NCBI RefSeq assembly: GCF_001854325.1
Contig: NZ_CP017755.1
Location: 1,178,001 to 1,242,000, forward strand
Reading direction: 5' to 3'
DNA: 64,000 nt
DNA from: Cupriavidus malaysiensis
GTDB lineage: Bacteria > Pseudomonadota > Gammaproteobacteria > Burkholderiales > Burkholderiaceae
Below are positions 8,183 to 15,795 of this stretch, piece after piece; the first letter of the stretch is position 1; the number at the start of each line of letters is the position of its first letter. The notes under the pieces were generated by a model. The model saw only the letters and a list, made by a program, of their open reading frames with translations, did no database searches and was not told the origin of the DNA. The translations under genes were made by a program, and so were the position numbers.

Positions 8183-8707
8183 ATGAGCACCAACAAGACC
8201 TTCACCAAGACCCTGATCACCGCCGCCGTGCTGGCTGCCGCCGTGCTGGGCGGCCAGGCCTACGCCTCGGGCCCGAAGGACAGCGGCATCTCGGGCGACC
8301 GCTACGGCTACGTGTTCCGCGGCAATGACGCGCGCAGCGTCTACACGGACGGGGCCAAGGCGGGCAAGGCCGATCCGTACACGGACGGCGCCAAGGTCGG
8401 CAAGTTCGACCCCTACACCGACGGCGCCCGCATCGTGGCGGGCCTGGACCGCAGCGGCGTGTCGTCCGAGCCGGCCCGCAAGTTCGACCCGTACACCGAC
8501 GGTGCCCGCATCGTGGCAGGCCTGGACCGCAGCGGCGTGTCGTCGGAGCCGGCCCGCAAGTTCGATCCGTACACGGACGGTGCCAAGGTCGGCAAGTTCG
8601 ACCCGTACACCGACGGTGCCCGCATCGTGGCAGGCCTGGACCGCAGCGGCGTGTCGTCGGAGCCGGCCCGCAAGGCCGACCCGTACACCGACGGCGCGCT
8701 GGCCTGA
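8183..8707 (+). CDS. Secreted DPYTDGA-repeat protein of unknown function
   Basis: A 174-residue exported protein. Residues 1-28 form a signal peptide (basic start, hydrophobic LITAAVLAAAVLGG, cleavage near AYA-S). After a short linker the chain is a tandem array in which every unit starts DPYTDGA (residues 64, 76, 102, 128, 140, 166). Units come in two lengths, 12 residues (DPYTDGAKVGKF) and 26 residues (beginning DPYTDGARIVAG and ending EPARKF). There is no cysteine or transmembrane helix in the mature part. An AAGGAGA ribosome site lies at 8171-8177 and decides the ATG at 8183. TATC/GATA operators precede it, implying control by the TetR protein encoded downstream. I do not know a function; the acidic, aromatic repeats could bind a ligand or metal. 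Confidence 0.85.
   Translation: MSTNKTFTKTLITAAVLAAAVLGGQAYASGPKDSGISGDRYGYVFRGNDARSVYTDGAKAGKADPYTDGAKVGKFDPYTDGARIVAGLDRSGVSSEPARKFDPYTDGARIVAGLDRSGVSSEPARKFDPYTDGAKVGKFDPYTDGARIVAGLDRSGVSSEPARKADPYTDGALA
8372..8698 (+). repeat. Coding tandem repeats of 36 and 78 bp
   Basis: Units begin at 8372, 8408, 8486, 8564, 8600 and 8678. The 78-bp units at 8408, 8486 and 8600 are nearly identical at the base level, as is the 36-bp pair at 8372 and 8564. The order is short-long-long-short-long, which suggests duplication of a composite unit and makes copy-number change likely. Confidence 0.9.
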
Positions 8708-8778
8708 TGTGGATGGCGGGGTGGCGGCGGCCCGTGGCCGGCGCCGCCCCGCGTTAGCAGGTGAGTGGAGAAGCGATC

Positions 8779-8880
8779 ATGAGACTGCGGGATAGCGTTC
8801 TGATCCTGGCCGGCTGGGTGTTCCTGTGCCTGGCCAGCGGCTCGCTGGTGACCCTGGCGGCGCAAGTGCTGCCGGCGTGA
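8779..8880 (+). CDS. Small single-helix membrane protein, 33 residues
   Basis: A short frame encoding MRLRDSVLILAGWVFLCLAS followed by a second hydrophobic stretch ending VLPA. Two arginines at the start followed by about 25 hydrophobic residues fit a small inner-membrane peptide with positive-inside orientation. A GGAG ribosome site lies eight bases before the ATG. It sits 71 bp behind the repeat-protein gene and before tetR, so it may be part of the same unit. No family was recognised, and its reality rests on the ribosome site and composition. Confidence 0.5.
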   Translation: MRLRDSVLILAGWVFLCLASGSLVTLAAQVLPA

Positions 8881-8921
8881 GCGCGGTGCGGGCTGTATGT
8901 GCGGATGCACATAGGATATGC

Positions 8922-8950
8922 TTGAGACTCTATCGATAGATAGATAAGAT
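8922..8950 (+). promoter_or_regulatory. tetR promoter with overlapping operator
   Basis: TTGAGA at 8922-8927 and TAAGAT at 8945-8950 are 17 bp apart. The perfect palindrome TCTATCGATAGA (8929-8940) and a following GATAGATA run fill the spacer. The -10 box ends only six bases before the ATG of the tetR gene, so the transcript may be leaderless. Confidence 0.6.
8929..8940. promoter_or_regulatory. Operator O3, TCTATCGATAGA
   Basis: A perfect 12-bp palindrome between the -35 and -10 boxes of the tetR promoter. Its TATC/GATA core matches O1 and O2, consistent with autorepression. Confidence 0.55.
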
Positions 8951-8956
8951 CGCACC

Positions 8957-9568
8957 ATGAAAACCCAAACCGTCCGTGAACAACTGCTCGAGCACACGCT
9001 GGTGCTGATCCGCCGCCGCGGCGTGAACGGCTTCAGCTATCGGGACCTGGCCGAACTGGTCGGGGTCAAGACCTCGAGCATCCACTATTACTTCCCCTCC
9101 AAGGACGACCTGGTGCTGGAGGCGGTCAAGGAATACAGCGCCCGCGTGCTGGAGCGCATGAAGGCCGTGGATGCGCTGGAGTCGCCTCAGGAGCAGGCGC
9201 GCGCCTATCTCGAGGCCCTGCGCACGGCGGCTTGCGGCAGCGACCAGATCTGCCTGGCGGGCATGCTGGCGAACGAGGCCCTGAGCCTGTCGGACGACGC
9301 ACAGTCGGTGATCCGCGAATTCTTCCGTACCCAGGAACTCCGCCTGGCGAAGATGCTGGAGCGCGCGCAGCAGCAGTACGGCAAGGTACTGCCGGTGCCG
9401 CCGCTGGCCCTGGCGCAGGTGATCTACGCCGCCTTGCAGAGCGCGGTGGTGTCGAACCGCCTGTTCGGTTCGCCGGAGCGGCTGGAGGCAGCGGGCAAGC
9501 TGCTGGTGGCCTACGCTTCGCCGGATCCGGTCCAGGTGGCGCGCGCGGAAGTGGCGACGGCATCCTGA
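8957..9568 (+). CDS. TetR/AcrR-family transcriptional regulator
   Basis: A 203-residue repressor with an N-terminal helix-turn-helix at about residues 25-47 (YRDLAELVGVKTSSIHYYF), the typical TetR signature, and a helical ligand-binding C-terminal part containing two cysteines near residues 93-98. It probably represses its own promoter and that of the upstream repeat-protein gene, since matching palindromes occur in all three places. No ribosome site is visible before the ATG, and the -10 box is only six bases away, which suggests leaderless translation. The inducer is unknown. Confidence 0.9.
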   Translation: MKTQTVREQLLEHTLVLIRRRGVNGFSYRDLAELVGVKTSSIHYYFPSKDDLVLEAVKEYSARVLERMKAVDALESPQEQARAYLEALRTAACGSDQICLAGMLANEALSLSDDAQSVIREFFRTQELRLAKMLERAQQQYGKVLPVPPLALAQVIYAALQSAVVSNRLFGSPERLEAAGKLLVAYASPDPVQVARAEVATAS

Positions 9569-9622
9569 TCCGCGGCACGCCTGCGCGCGCGGCAATGCGG
9601 TGCAAGCCAGAATGAAAGCAAC

Positions 9623-9654
9623 AAAAAGCCGGCCCTGAAAAGGGCCGGCTTTTT
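9623..9654. terminator. Bidirectional intrinsic terminator
   Basis: A ten-pair stem AGCCGGCCCT/AGGGCCGGCT with a GAAA tetraloop, flanked by an A run on the left and a T run on the right, so it can end transcription of tetR and of the convergent encapsulin operon. Confidence 0.93.
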
Positions 9655-9708
9655 GTTTGCCCGGGCGGCACGCGGCAAGGCGGTGGCGCCGCGCGCGCGA
9701 GCGGGACC

Positions 9709-10506
9709 TCAGGGCATGACCGCCACCGCCGCTTCAGGAGTCTGCAGCAGGAAGGTCAGCGTTTCCTGCAGATAGAGGCTGACGGTCGTGTCGTCATGGC
9801 GCTGGTAGCCGATCGACAGGTCCTGGCCGAGATGCAGGTCGAAGTCGCCGCCGCGCGTGGAGAGCACGCAGCCGCCACGGATGGCCGGCGCCCAGATGAT
9901 CTCGCCGTTGACGATGCGTTCGATGTGCTCGCGCACCGGATAGCCGCCGTCGCTGGCCTCGCTCAACGCGGTGTAGGCATCGGCGCCGAGCAGCACCGAG
10001 TAGGGGCCGTCCACGCCGGCCAGGCGCAGCTGGCTCAGCGCCTGTGCGATGGCGGCGGGATAGTCGGCCACCTTGGCCGGCAACGGCACCGGCTGGTTCG
10101 AACTGCCCGCGCGGATACCGACGATGGCGGCGGCCGCATAGCCGTCGAAGATGGCGCTGTCTTCCGCCAGCGCCATGCGCGTGGCCGCATCCTTGGCGGG
10201 TTGCCAGTCGGCATCGTTGGCGCCGTGCTCGACGGCGTCGATCGCATCGCGCGACAAAGTGAAAGGCACGCGCAGTTCGACCACGGCCTTGACCTCGCGC
10301 TGCCTGGCCTGCACGCCCTCGCGCGGCGCGGCGATGGCGGCCTGGCGGCCGGTGGCGACGGCACCGAAGGCATTGCCGTTGGGGCCCTTGACGTCGACCA
10401 CGCGGCGCCCGGCGAGCGCGCGCTTGAAGGTGCGCGCCACTTCTTCCTCGATCTGCGCCCAGGCCTCGCTCGAGATCGGGGCCAGTTCGCGATGCAGGTT
10501 ATTCAT
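9709..10506 (-). CDS. Family 1 encapsulin nanocompartment shell protein
   Basis: A 265-residue shell protein of the HK97-fold encapsulin family (linocin M18-like), which self-assembles into a closed protein compartment in the cytosol. Recognisable features are the MNNLHRELAPISSEAWAQIE start, the conserved GPNGNAFGAVATG region and the C-terminal FDLHLGQDLSIGY and SLYLQETLTF segments. The ATG at 10506 follows an AGGAG ribosome site and matches the family start. The start lies inside the end of the DyP peroxidase gene (eight-base overlap), so cargo and shell are co-translated from one operon. Length is normal for the family. Confidence 0.95.
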   Translation of the reverse strand: MNNLHRELAPISSEAWAQIEEEVARTFKRALAGRRVVDVKGPNGNAFGAVATGRQAAIAAPREGVQARQREVKAVVELRVPFTLSRDAIDAVEHGANDADWQPAKDAATRMALAEDSAIFDGYAAAAIVGIRAGSSNQPVPLPAKVADYPAAIAQALSQLRLAGVDGPYSVLLGADAYTALSEASDGGYPVREHIERIVNGEIIWAPAIRGGCVLSTRGGDFDLHLGQDLSIGYQRHDDTTVSLYLQETLTFLLQTPEAAVAVMP

Positions 10507-11542
10507 GCTGGGAAGCTCCTTTGAGTGAGCCGATGCGCAGCGAGCCATCGCCGGCGGGCGCGGCCAGCGCATCGGAGGCCGGCAGCGGGGCCGGCGCGGT
10601 GGCGGCTTCGCGCTCGGCGAGCGCTTCCAGCAGCGGCGCCGAAGGCACGAAGAACAGGCCGCCGGTCACCGCCGTGCTGAAATCGAGCAGCCGGTCGTAG
10701 TTGCCGGGCGGATTGCCGACGAACATGTTCTCCAGCATCGTCTCGGTGGGCGCCGGCGAACGCGCGTAGCCGATGAAGTAGGTGCCGAACTCGCCCGCGC
10801 CGGGGCGTCCGAAGGGCATGTTGTCGCGCAGGATCTTGACCTCCGCGCCATTTTCCTCGAGCGTGGTCAGCGAGCTGTGCGACCAGCTCGGCTTCACGCC
10901 CTCGGCCAGTTCGATGTCCGACAGCTTGGTACGGCCGATGATGCGCTCCTGCATTTCCACCGGCAGCGCATTCCATGCGGTCATGTCGTGCAGGTATTTC
11001 TGCACGATCACATAGCTGCCGCCGGCGAAGTCCGCATCCTCGGCGCCGACCAGGGTGAAGTCGAGCGCTTCCTCGCCTTCCGGGTTCTCGGTGCCATCGA
11101 CGAAGCCGACCATGCTGCGCTGGTCGAAGTAGCGGAAGCCATGCACCTCGTCGGCGGTGGCGACCGCGCTGCCCAGCCGGGTCATGATCTGCGCGGCGAG
11201 CTCGAAGCACAGGTCCATCTGCTCGGCACGGATGTGCAACAGCACGTCGCCGGGCGTGGCCGGCGCTACGCGCGGCGGCTGGCCGACCGCGCGGAAGGGG
11301 TGCAGGCCGGCCGGGCGCGGGGCGCCGAACAGCGTATCCCAGGCGTCGGAGCCGAAGCCGCACACGCACGACAGGCGGCCGGCGGGCACCCGCTTGCCGA
11401 CCGAGCGCACCAGCGCGGCCAGGTCGGCGCACAGCGCGCGCACGGCGGCGTGGCTGGCGGCATCGGGTTGGAGGGTAAGGACGAGGAAGATGGCGGAGCG
11501 CGTGATGGGCGCATTGACCGCCTGCGGGGTGCTGCCGTTCAT
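10499..11542 (-). CDS. DyP-type haem peroxidase, encapsulin cargo
   Basis: A 347-residue dye-decolourising peroxidase that uses hydrogen peroxide with a b-type haem. The GFVDGTENP motif contains the distal catalytic aspartate, and the later histidine near SWSHSSLTT is a candidate proximal haem ligand. The last residues, DGSLRIGSLKGASQHE, contain the SLxIGSLKG encapsulin-targeting peptide, preceded by a flexible Ala/Pro linker. It is the first gene of a two-gene operon with the shell protein. The ATG at 11542 was chosen because sequence before it is not peroxidase-like. Packaging into the shell is strongly implied by the tail and the gene order. Confidence 0.95.
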   Translation of the reverse strand: MNGSTPQAVNAPITRSAIFLVLTLQPDAASHAAVRALCADLAALVRSVGKRVPAGRLSCVCGFGSDAWDTLFGAPRPAGLHPFRAVGQPPRVAPATPGDVLLHIRAEQMDLCFELAAQIMTRLGSAVATADEVHGFRYFDQRSMVGFVDGTENPEGEEALDFTLVGAEDADFAGGSYVIVQKYLHDMTAWNALPVEMQERIIGRTKLSDIELAEGVKPSWSHSSLTTLEENGAEVKILRDNMPFGRPGAGEFGTYFIGYARSPAPTETMLENMFVGNPPGNYDRLLDFSTAVTGGLFFVPSAPLLEALAEREAATAPAPLPASDALAAPAGDGSLRIGSLKGASQHE

Positions 11543-11777
11543 CTGCCGCGTCCCCCGGCTGGCGCGGCGGGCCGCGTGGTGTGTCGGGTGGCGCTGCGGC
11601 CGGCGGCGGCTCGCGGCCGGCGGAGCGACCATTTCATGCGCGTCGAATCCATACATTTCCTTGGTGGGCGACGCAGGATATGTAACCCGAACCACGCGCA
11701 AAAGGCAAGATACAGCGGGCAAGGTACAGCGCTCACGGCACCGGGCCCTCCACCCTTTGCCCTCCGCCCTCTACCCA

Positions 11778-13208
11778 CTACCCGGTGTCCGCCGCATCCC
11801 GCTGCCTCTCGTCCCCCGCGGCGGTGCGCGCGAGACGGCGCCGGCGCCGTCCCAGCAGCAGCGGCACCACGCCGATGGCGATGCCGCCGACGGCGATCAC
11901 GCGCGCAGTGAAATCGAAGGCCGGCATGCTGTACAGCGCGACGGCCCACAGGAAGGCCGCGCTCGCCGCGGGCCAGGCCACCATCAGCGCCAGATCGGCA
12001 GTGCCCGCGGCCGCGCGGTAACTGCGCCAGGCGCAGGCGAAGCCGACCAGGCCGTAGTAGAAGGCCACCTGGAAACTGATGGCGTTGACCGAGTCCTGGA
12101 TGATCTCGCCGACGCTGTCGAAGGTGGCGGCGGCCAGCAGCAACAGCAGTCCGCAGCCGGAGATCACCAGCGTGGCCACCCACGGCGTGCGCCAGACCGG
12201 ATGCAGGCGCGCGTAGCGCCCGTGCAGCAGGCCGTCGCGGCCGCTGGCATAGAGCGTGCGGCTGAACTGCAGGATCGACGTCTCCAGCGTGCCGACGGTG
12301 CTGAGCATCACTGCCAGCACGGCCAGGTAGTCCCACGGGCGGGGGAACAGCCGCGAGGCGAGCGCGAAGACCACGTTGGTGCCGGCCTGCCGGATCTCGG
12401 TATCCGACAGCACCAGCAGGCAGGCAGCGACGAAGGCGATGAACAGCGCCAGCACGATGCCCATGGCGAGCAGCGCGCCACGGCCGGGCACGCGTGAGGG
12501 ATCGCGCGTCTCCTCGGTCAGGTTGGCGGTCACGTCCCAGCCCCAGAAGAAGAACAGCGCCACCAGCGCCCCGTTGGCGAACAGGTGGGGCGTGAAGTGC
12601 CAGGGCGACAGCGCGGACAGCGCGGACAGCGAGGACAGCGCCAGCGCATGCGGCGCGTGCCGCGTGGCATGGGCGAGGGCGGCCACCGAGACCGCCACCA
12701 GCACGGCCAGCTCCACCACCGTCATCGCGACCTGGGTGTAGCTGGTGAGCTTGATGCCCTTGATCACCACCGCGCTCACCAGCAGCAGCCAGCCGGCGGC
12801 CACCAGGGTCACCAGTGCCGGCCGCGCGGCCAGCGCCGGATCGAGCAGCAGCAGCGTCGCGGTGGCGGCGGGGATGGTGCCGGAAACCATGAACACCGCC
12901 GAGGCGACCAGCAGCGCCCAGCCGGCGAGGAAGCCCAGCACGGGATGGAAGGCCGTGCCGACCCAGGCATAGCAGGCCCCCGCGTCCGGCTGCAGGCGGT
13001 TGAGCTGGCGGTAGGCCAGGGTCACGCCGAACATGATCAGGCCGCAGTACAGCAGGCTGGCCGGCGCCAGGGTGTGGACGGTGGCGATCAGCGTGGCGGT
13101 GGTCGCCGCCAGGCTGAAGGCCGGCGCCGTGCCGGCTACGCCCATCACGACCGATTCGCCCAGTCCGAGCGCGCCCGCCTCCAGCCCTCCTTGCGCCTTC
13201 GCCTCCAT
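11778..13208 (-). CDS. APC-superfamily amino-acid permease
   Basis: A 476-residue inner-membrane transporter with about twelve hydrophobic helices, of the amino acid-polyamine-organocation superfamily. The N-terminal GESVVMGVAGTAPAFSLA segment corresponds to the unwound helix 1 substrate site, and FFFWGWDVTANLTEETRDPSR to the helix 6 region. The ATG at 13208 has a GGGAGGG ribosome site. It is monocistronic and divergent from the MFS gene. The transported amine or amino acid cannot be told from sequence. A poly-arginine stretch near the C terminus marks the cytosolic tail. Confidence 0.87.
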   Translation of the reverse strand: MEAKAQGGLEAGALGLGESVVMGVAGTAPAFSLAATTATLIATVHTLAPASLLYCGLIMFGVTLAYRQLNRLQPDAGACYAWVGTAFHPVLGFLAGWALLVASAVFMVSGTIPAATATLLLLDPALAARPALVTLVAAGWLLLVSAVVIKGIKLTSYTQVAMTVVELAVLVAVSVAALAHATRHAPHALALSSLSALSALSPWHFTPHLFANGALVALFFFWGWDVTANLTEETRDPSRVPGRGALLAMGIVLALFIAFVAACLLVLSDTEIRQAGTNVVFALASRLFPRPWDYLAVLAVMLSTVGTLETSILQFSRTLYASGRDGLLHGRYARLHPVWRTPWVATLVISGCGLLLLLAAATFDSVGEIIQDSVNAISFQVAFYYGLVGFACAWRSYRAAAGTADLALMVAWPAASAAFLWAVALYSMPAFDFTARVIAVGGIAIGVVPLLLGRRRRRLARTAAGDERQRDAADTG

Positions 13209-13533
13209 GGTGGCCCTCCCTTCCGGGACGCTGCCCGGCCCGCTGCGGGGCCCCGGCTCAGGACGGTCGGCCCCCGGCGAACCCGCTCGCTGGAACGGGC
13301 CTGATCGCACCGTCTCCAGTTTGGGTCAGGACCCGGCGCGCAACAAGGCGCGCGTATCCGAGCGCCACAACCGAGGGTGACGACGGTGCCGCGTGCGGCT
13401 ACCAGCTTGCCTGGCCGTCCGGGCTGCCCTCGCTCAGCGGGATCCCTGACGGCACTTCATATGGTTGCAAATTAAAACCGCATTCATTACACTGCGGCGT
13501 CACATGGTTTTAATTTGAAACTAAGGAGCGCCC
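13209..13533. other. Divergent intergenic region between permease and MFS genes
   Basis: This 325-bp gap holds no gene. Its right end carries two copies of an AAATTAAAACC-type operator and a promoter for the MFS gene, listed separately. Nothing is recognised in 13209-13450. Confidence 0.6.
13463..13521 (+). promoter_or_regulatory. Promoter flanked by an inverted pair of operator sites
   Basis: GGTTGCAAATTAAAACC (13463-13479) and GGTTTTAATTTGAAAC (13506-13521) are inverted copies with one mismatch. A TTGCAA box at 13465-13470 and TACACT at 13488-13493 (17-bp gap) lie under and between them. An AAGGAG ribosome site and the MFS start codon follow. The cognate regulator is not encoded next door. 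Confidence 0.55.
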
Positions 13534-14754
13534 ATGCTTCCATCCCGTGTCGCCGCACGGCCCGATGGCCTGCCGCCGTCCGCCCGGCCCGTGCCGATGC
13601 CGGCTTCCCTGGTGCGGCTGCTCGCGGTCGCCTGTGCGCTCAGCGTCGCCAACGTCTACTACGCGCAGCCCCTGCTCGATGCCGTCGCCCGGGACTTCGG
13701 CATTCCGCCTGCCACGGTGGGCGGCATCATCACCGCGACCCAGGCCGGCTGTGCCCTCGCACTGGTCACGCTGGTGCCCCTGGGCGACCGCTTGGAGCGC
13801 AGGCGCCTGCTGGCGCTGCAACTGGTGCTGCTGGCCGTGACCGCGCTGGCGGTCGCCGCCGCGCCCACGCCCGCGCTGCTGCTGGCGGGCATGCTGGGCA
13901 TGGGCCTGTTCGGCACCGCGATGACGCAGGGGCTGATCGCCTATGCGGCCACGCTGGCCGAGCCGGGCGAGCGCGGACGCGTGGTGGGCGCGGCCCAGGG
14001 CGGGGTGGTGATCGGGCTGCTGCTGGCTCGGACCCTGGCCGGACTGGTGGCCGACGCGGCCGGCTGGCGCGCCGTTTATCTCGCTTCCGCGCTGCTGGCC
14101 GGCGGCATGCTGGTGTGGCTGGGGCGGCGCCTCCCGGCGGTGGCCGCGCCGCCCCGGCCGCCAAGCTACGCGGCCCTGCTGCGCTCCATGCTGGCGCTGC
14201 TGGCGCAGGAGCGCACGCTGCAGGTGCGCGGCATGATCGGTCTGCTGATGTTCGCCGCCTTCAGCGCGTTCTGGAGCGCGCTGGTACTGCCGCTGTCGGC
14301 GCCGCCCTTCTCGATGTCGCATGCCGGCATCGGCGCCTTCGGCCTGGTCGGCGCGGTGGGCGCGCTGGCGGCGGCGCGCGCGGGCCGCCTGGCCGATCGC
14401 GGCCTGGGGCAGCGCGCTACCGGGTTGGCGCTGCTATGCCTGGCGGTGAGCTGGCTGCCGATCGGCATGCTGCCCACTTCGATGGCGGCGCTGGTGGCCG
14501 GCATCGTGCTGCTGGACCTGGGCGGGCAGGCGGTCCACGTGATCAACCAGGCCATGATCCTGCAGGCCCGGCCGCAGGCGCAGGGCCGCCTGGTGGGCTG
14601 CTACATGCTGTTCTACGCGGCGGGCAGCGGCTTCGGCGCGCTGGCATCGACGCTGGCCTACGACCGGGCCGGCTGGAGCGGGGTCTGCCTGCTCGGCTTC
14701 TCCCTGAGCCTGCTGGCGGCCCTGTTCTGGGCCGCGACCCTGCCGCGCCGGTAA
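13534..14754 (+). CDS. Major facilitator superfamily transporter
   Basis: A 406-residue transporter with about twelve membrane helices. The helix 2-3 loop reads PLGDRLERRRLL, the MFS motif A region, and the early NVYYAQPLLDAVARDF segment is typical of the YnfM/arabinose-efflux-like drug exporters. An AAGGAG ribosome site sits six bases before the ATG. Operators flank its promoter, so expression is probably inducible. A perfect hairpin follows the gene. The substrate is unknown; efflux of a small organic compound is the likely role. Confidence 0.88.
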   Translation: MLPSRVAARPDGLPPSARPVPMPASLVRLLAVACALSVANVYYAQPLLDAVARDFGIPPATVGGIITATQAGCALALVTLVPLGDRLERRRLLALQLVLLAVTALAVAAAPTPALLLAGMLGMGLFGTAMTQGLIAYAATLAEPGERGRVVGAAQGGVVIGLLLARTLAGLVADAAGWRAVYLASALLAGGMLVWLGRRLPAVAAPPRPPSYAALLRSMLALLAQERTLQVRGMIGLLMFAAFSAFWSALVLPLSAPPFSMSHAGIGAFGLVGAVGALAAARAGRLADRGLGQRATGLALLCLAVSWLPIGMLPTSMAALVAGIVLLDLGGQAVHVINQAMILQARPQAQGRLVGCYMLFYAAGSGFGALASTLAYDRAGWSGVCLLGFSLSLLAALFWAATLPRR

Positions 14755-14761
14755 CGCCGCA

Positions 14762-14788
14762 CGGCCGTGACCGAAGCGGTCACGGCCG
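14762..14788 (+). terminator. Strong hairpin after the MFS gene
   Basis: Perfect 12-pair stem CGGCCGTGACCG/CGGTCACGGCCG with an AAG loop, seven bases after the stop codon. The following sequence is only moderately T-rich, so termination is likely but not certain. Confidence 0.5.
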
Positions 14789-14873
14789 ATTCGTCGTTTC
14801 GGACGACGCGCTGCCGCGGGGCGTTCGCGACACTGGAACGCACCGTTCGCCAGGGTGCGCCGGCATCGACCTT

Positions 14874-14912
14874 GGCGCCAGACAGGGCGCCAAACAGGGC
14901 GCCAAACAGGGC
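14874..14912 (+). repeat. 12-bp tandem repeat, about three copies
   Basis: Units of GGCGCCAAACAG (first copy with one change) directly precede the ribosome site of the SDR gene. Confidence 0.75.
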
Positions 14913-14936
14913 GACGAACACGGAGAGAGGAGACAC

Positions 14937-15707
14937 ATGACCTATCAGGCATTCGATCTGAGCGGCAAGGTAGCGCTGGTCACCGGGGGCAACGGTGGCA
15001 TCGGGCTCGGCATGGCGGAAGGCCTGGCCCAGGCTGGCGCGGACATCGCGATCTGGGGCACCAGCGCGGACAAGAACGCGGCGGCCGTCGAGCGGCTGGC
15101 GCGCCATGGCCGGCGCGTGCACGCGGTGCGCTGCGACGTCGGCGACGAGGCAGCGGTGGACGCGGCCTTCGCCGAAACGGTGGAGGCGCTGGGACGCATC
15201 GACGGCTGTTTCGCCAATGCCGGCATCGGCGCGCGCGGCGGCCGCTTCGAGGACATGCGCAGCGAGGACTGGCACCGCGTGCTGCGCGTCAATCTCGACG
15301 GCGCCTTCTTCACCCTGCGCGGTGCCGCGCGCCAGATGCTCAAGCAGGGCGACGGCGGCGTGCTGATCGGCACGGCCTCGGTGGCCGCCATCGAGGGGGC
15401 GCCGCGCAACGAGCACTATGCCGCGACCAAGGGTGGCCTGATCTCGATGATGCGCGCGCTGGCGGTCGAGTACGCGCGCCACGGCGTGCGCGCCCATTCC
15501 ATCCTGCCGGGCTGGATCGCCACCGACATGACGGCGCGCGGCCAGGCCGACGCCGCCTTCCAGGAGATGGTCGGCAAGCGCGTGCCGATGCGGCGCTGGG
15601 GCGAGCCGGCCGACTTCGCCGGCATCGCCATCTACCTGATGAGCGATGCCTCGCGCTACCACACCGGCGATACGCTGGTGATCGACGGCGGCTACACGCT
15701 GTTCTGA
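14937..15707 (+). CDS. Short-chain dehydrogenase/reductase
   Basis: A classical SDR of 256 residues that oxidises or reduces an alcohol/ketone with NAD(P). The Rossmann glycine motif TGGNGGIG lies at residues 16-23, the NAG motif is present as ANAGIG, and the catalytic Ser and YAATK tetrad residues are intact. The C terminus DTLVIDGGYTLF is typical. A GAGAGGAG ribosome site decides the ATG at 14937. It is followed after 88 bp by an acyl-CoA ligase gene on the same strand, so the two may act on one carboxylic-acid pathway. Substrate unknown. Confidence 0.9.
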   Translation: MTYQAFDLSGKVALVTGGNGGIGLGMAEGLAQAGADIAIWGTSADKNAAAVERLARHGRRVHAVRCDVGDEAAVDAAFAETVEALGRIDGCFANAGIGARGGRFEDMRSEDWHRVLRVNLDGAFFTLRGAARQMLKQGDGGVLIGTASVAAIEGAPRNEHYAATKGGLISMMRALAVEYARHGVRAHSILPGWIATDMTARGQADAAFQEMVGKRVPMRRWGEPADFAGIAIYLMSDASRYHTGDTLVIDGGYTLF

Positions 15708-15795
15708 GCGCGGTGCCGTGGCGACCGCGCCGCGGCACGCACCGACCGATGACCGCGGCAGCCGGCGCGCCGGCCCGCACCGACAGGCAAGTCCC

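Noticed and set aside
8372..8698. CRISPR-like periodicity
   Set aside because: The units are in-frame protein repeats without spacers.
13515..15707. A 730-codon open frame joining the MFS region to the SDR gene
   Set aside because: The first two thirds are an out-of-frame shadow of the MFS gene; only the SDR part from 14937 has recognisable protein sequence and a ribosome site.
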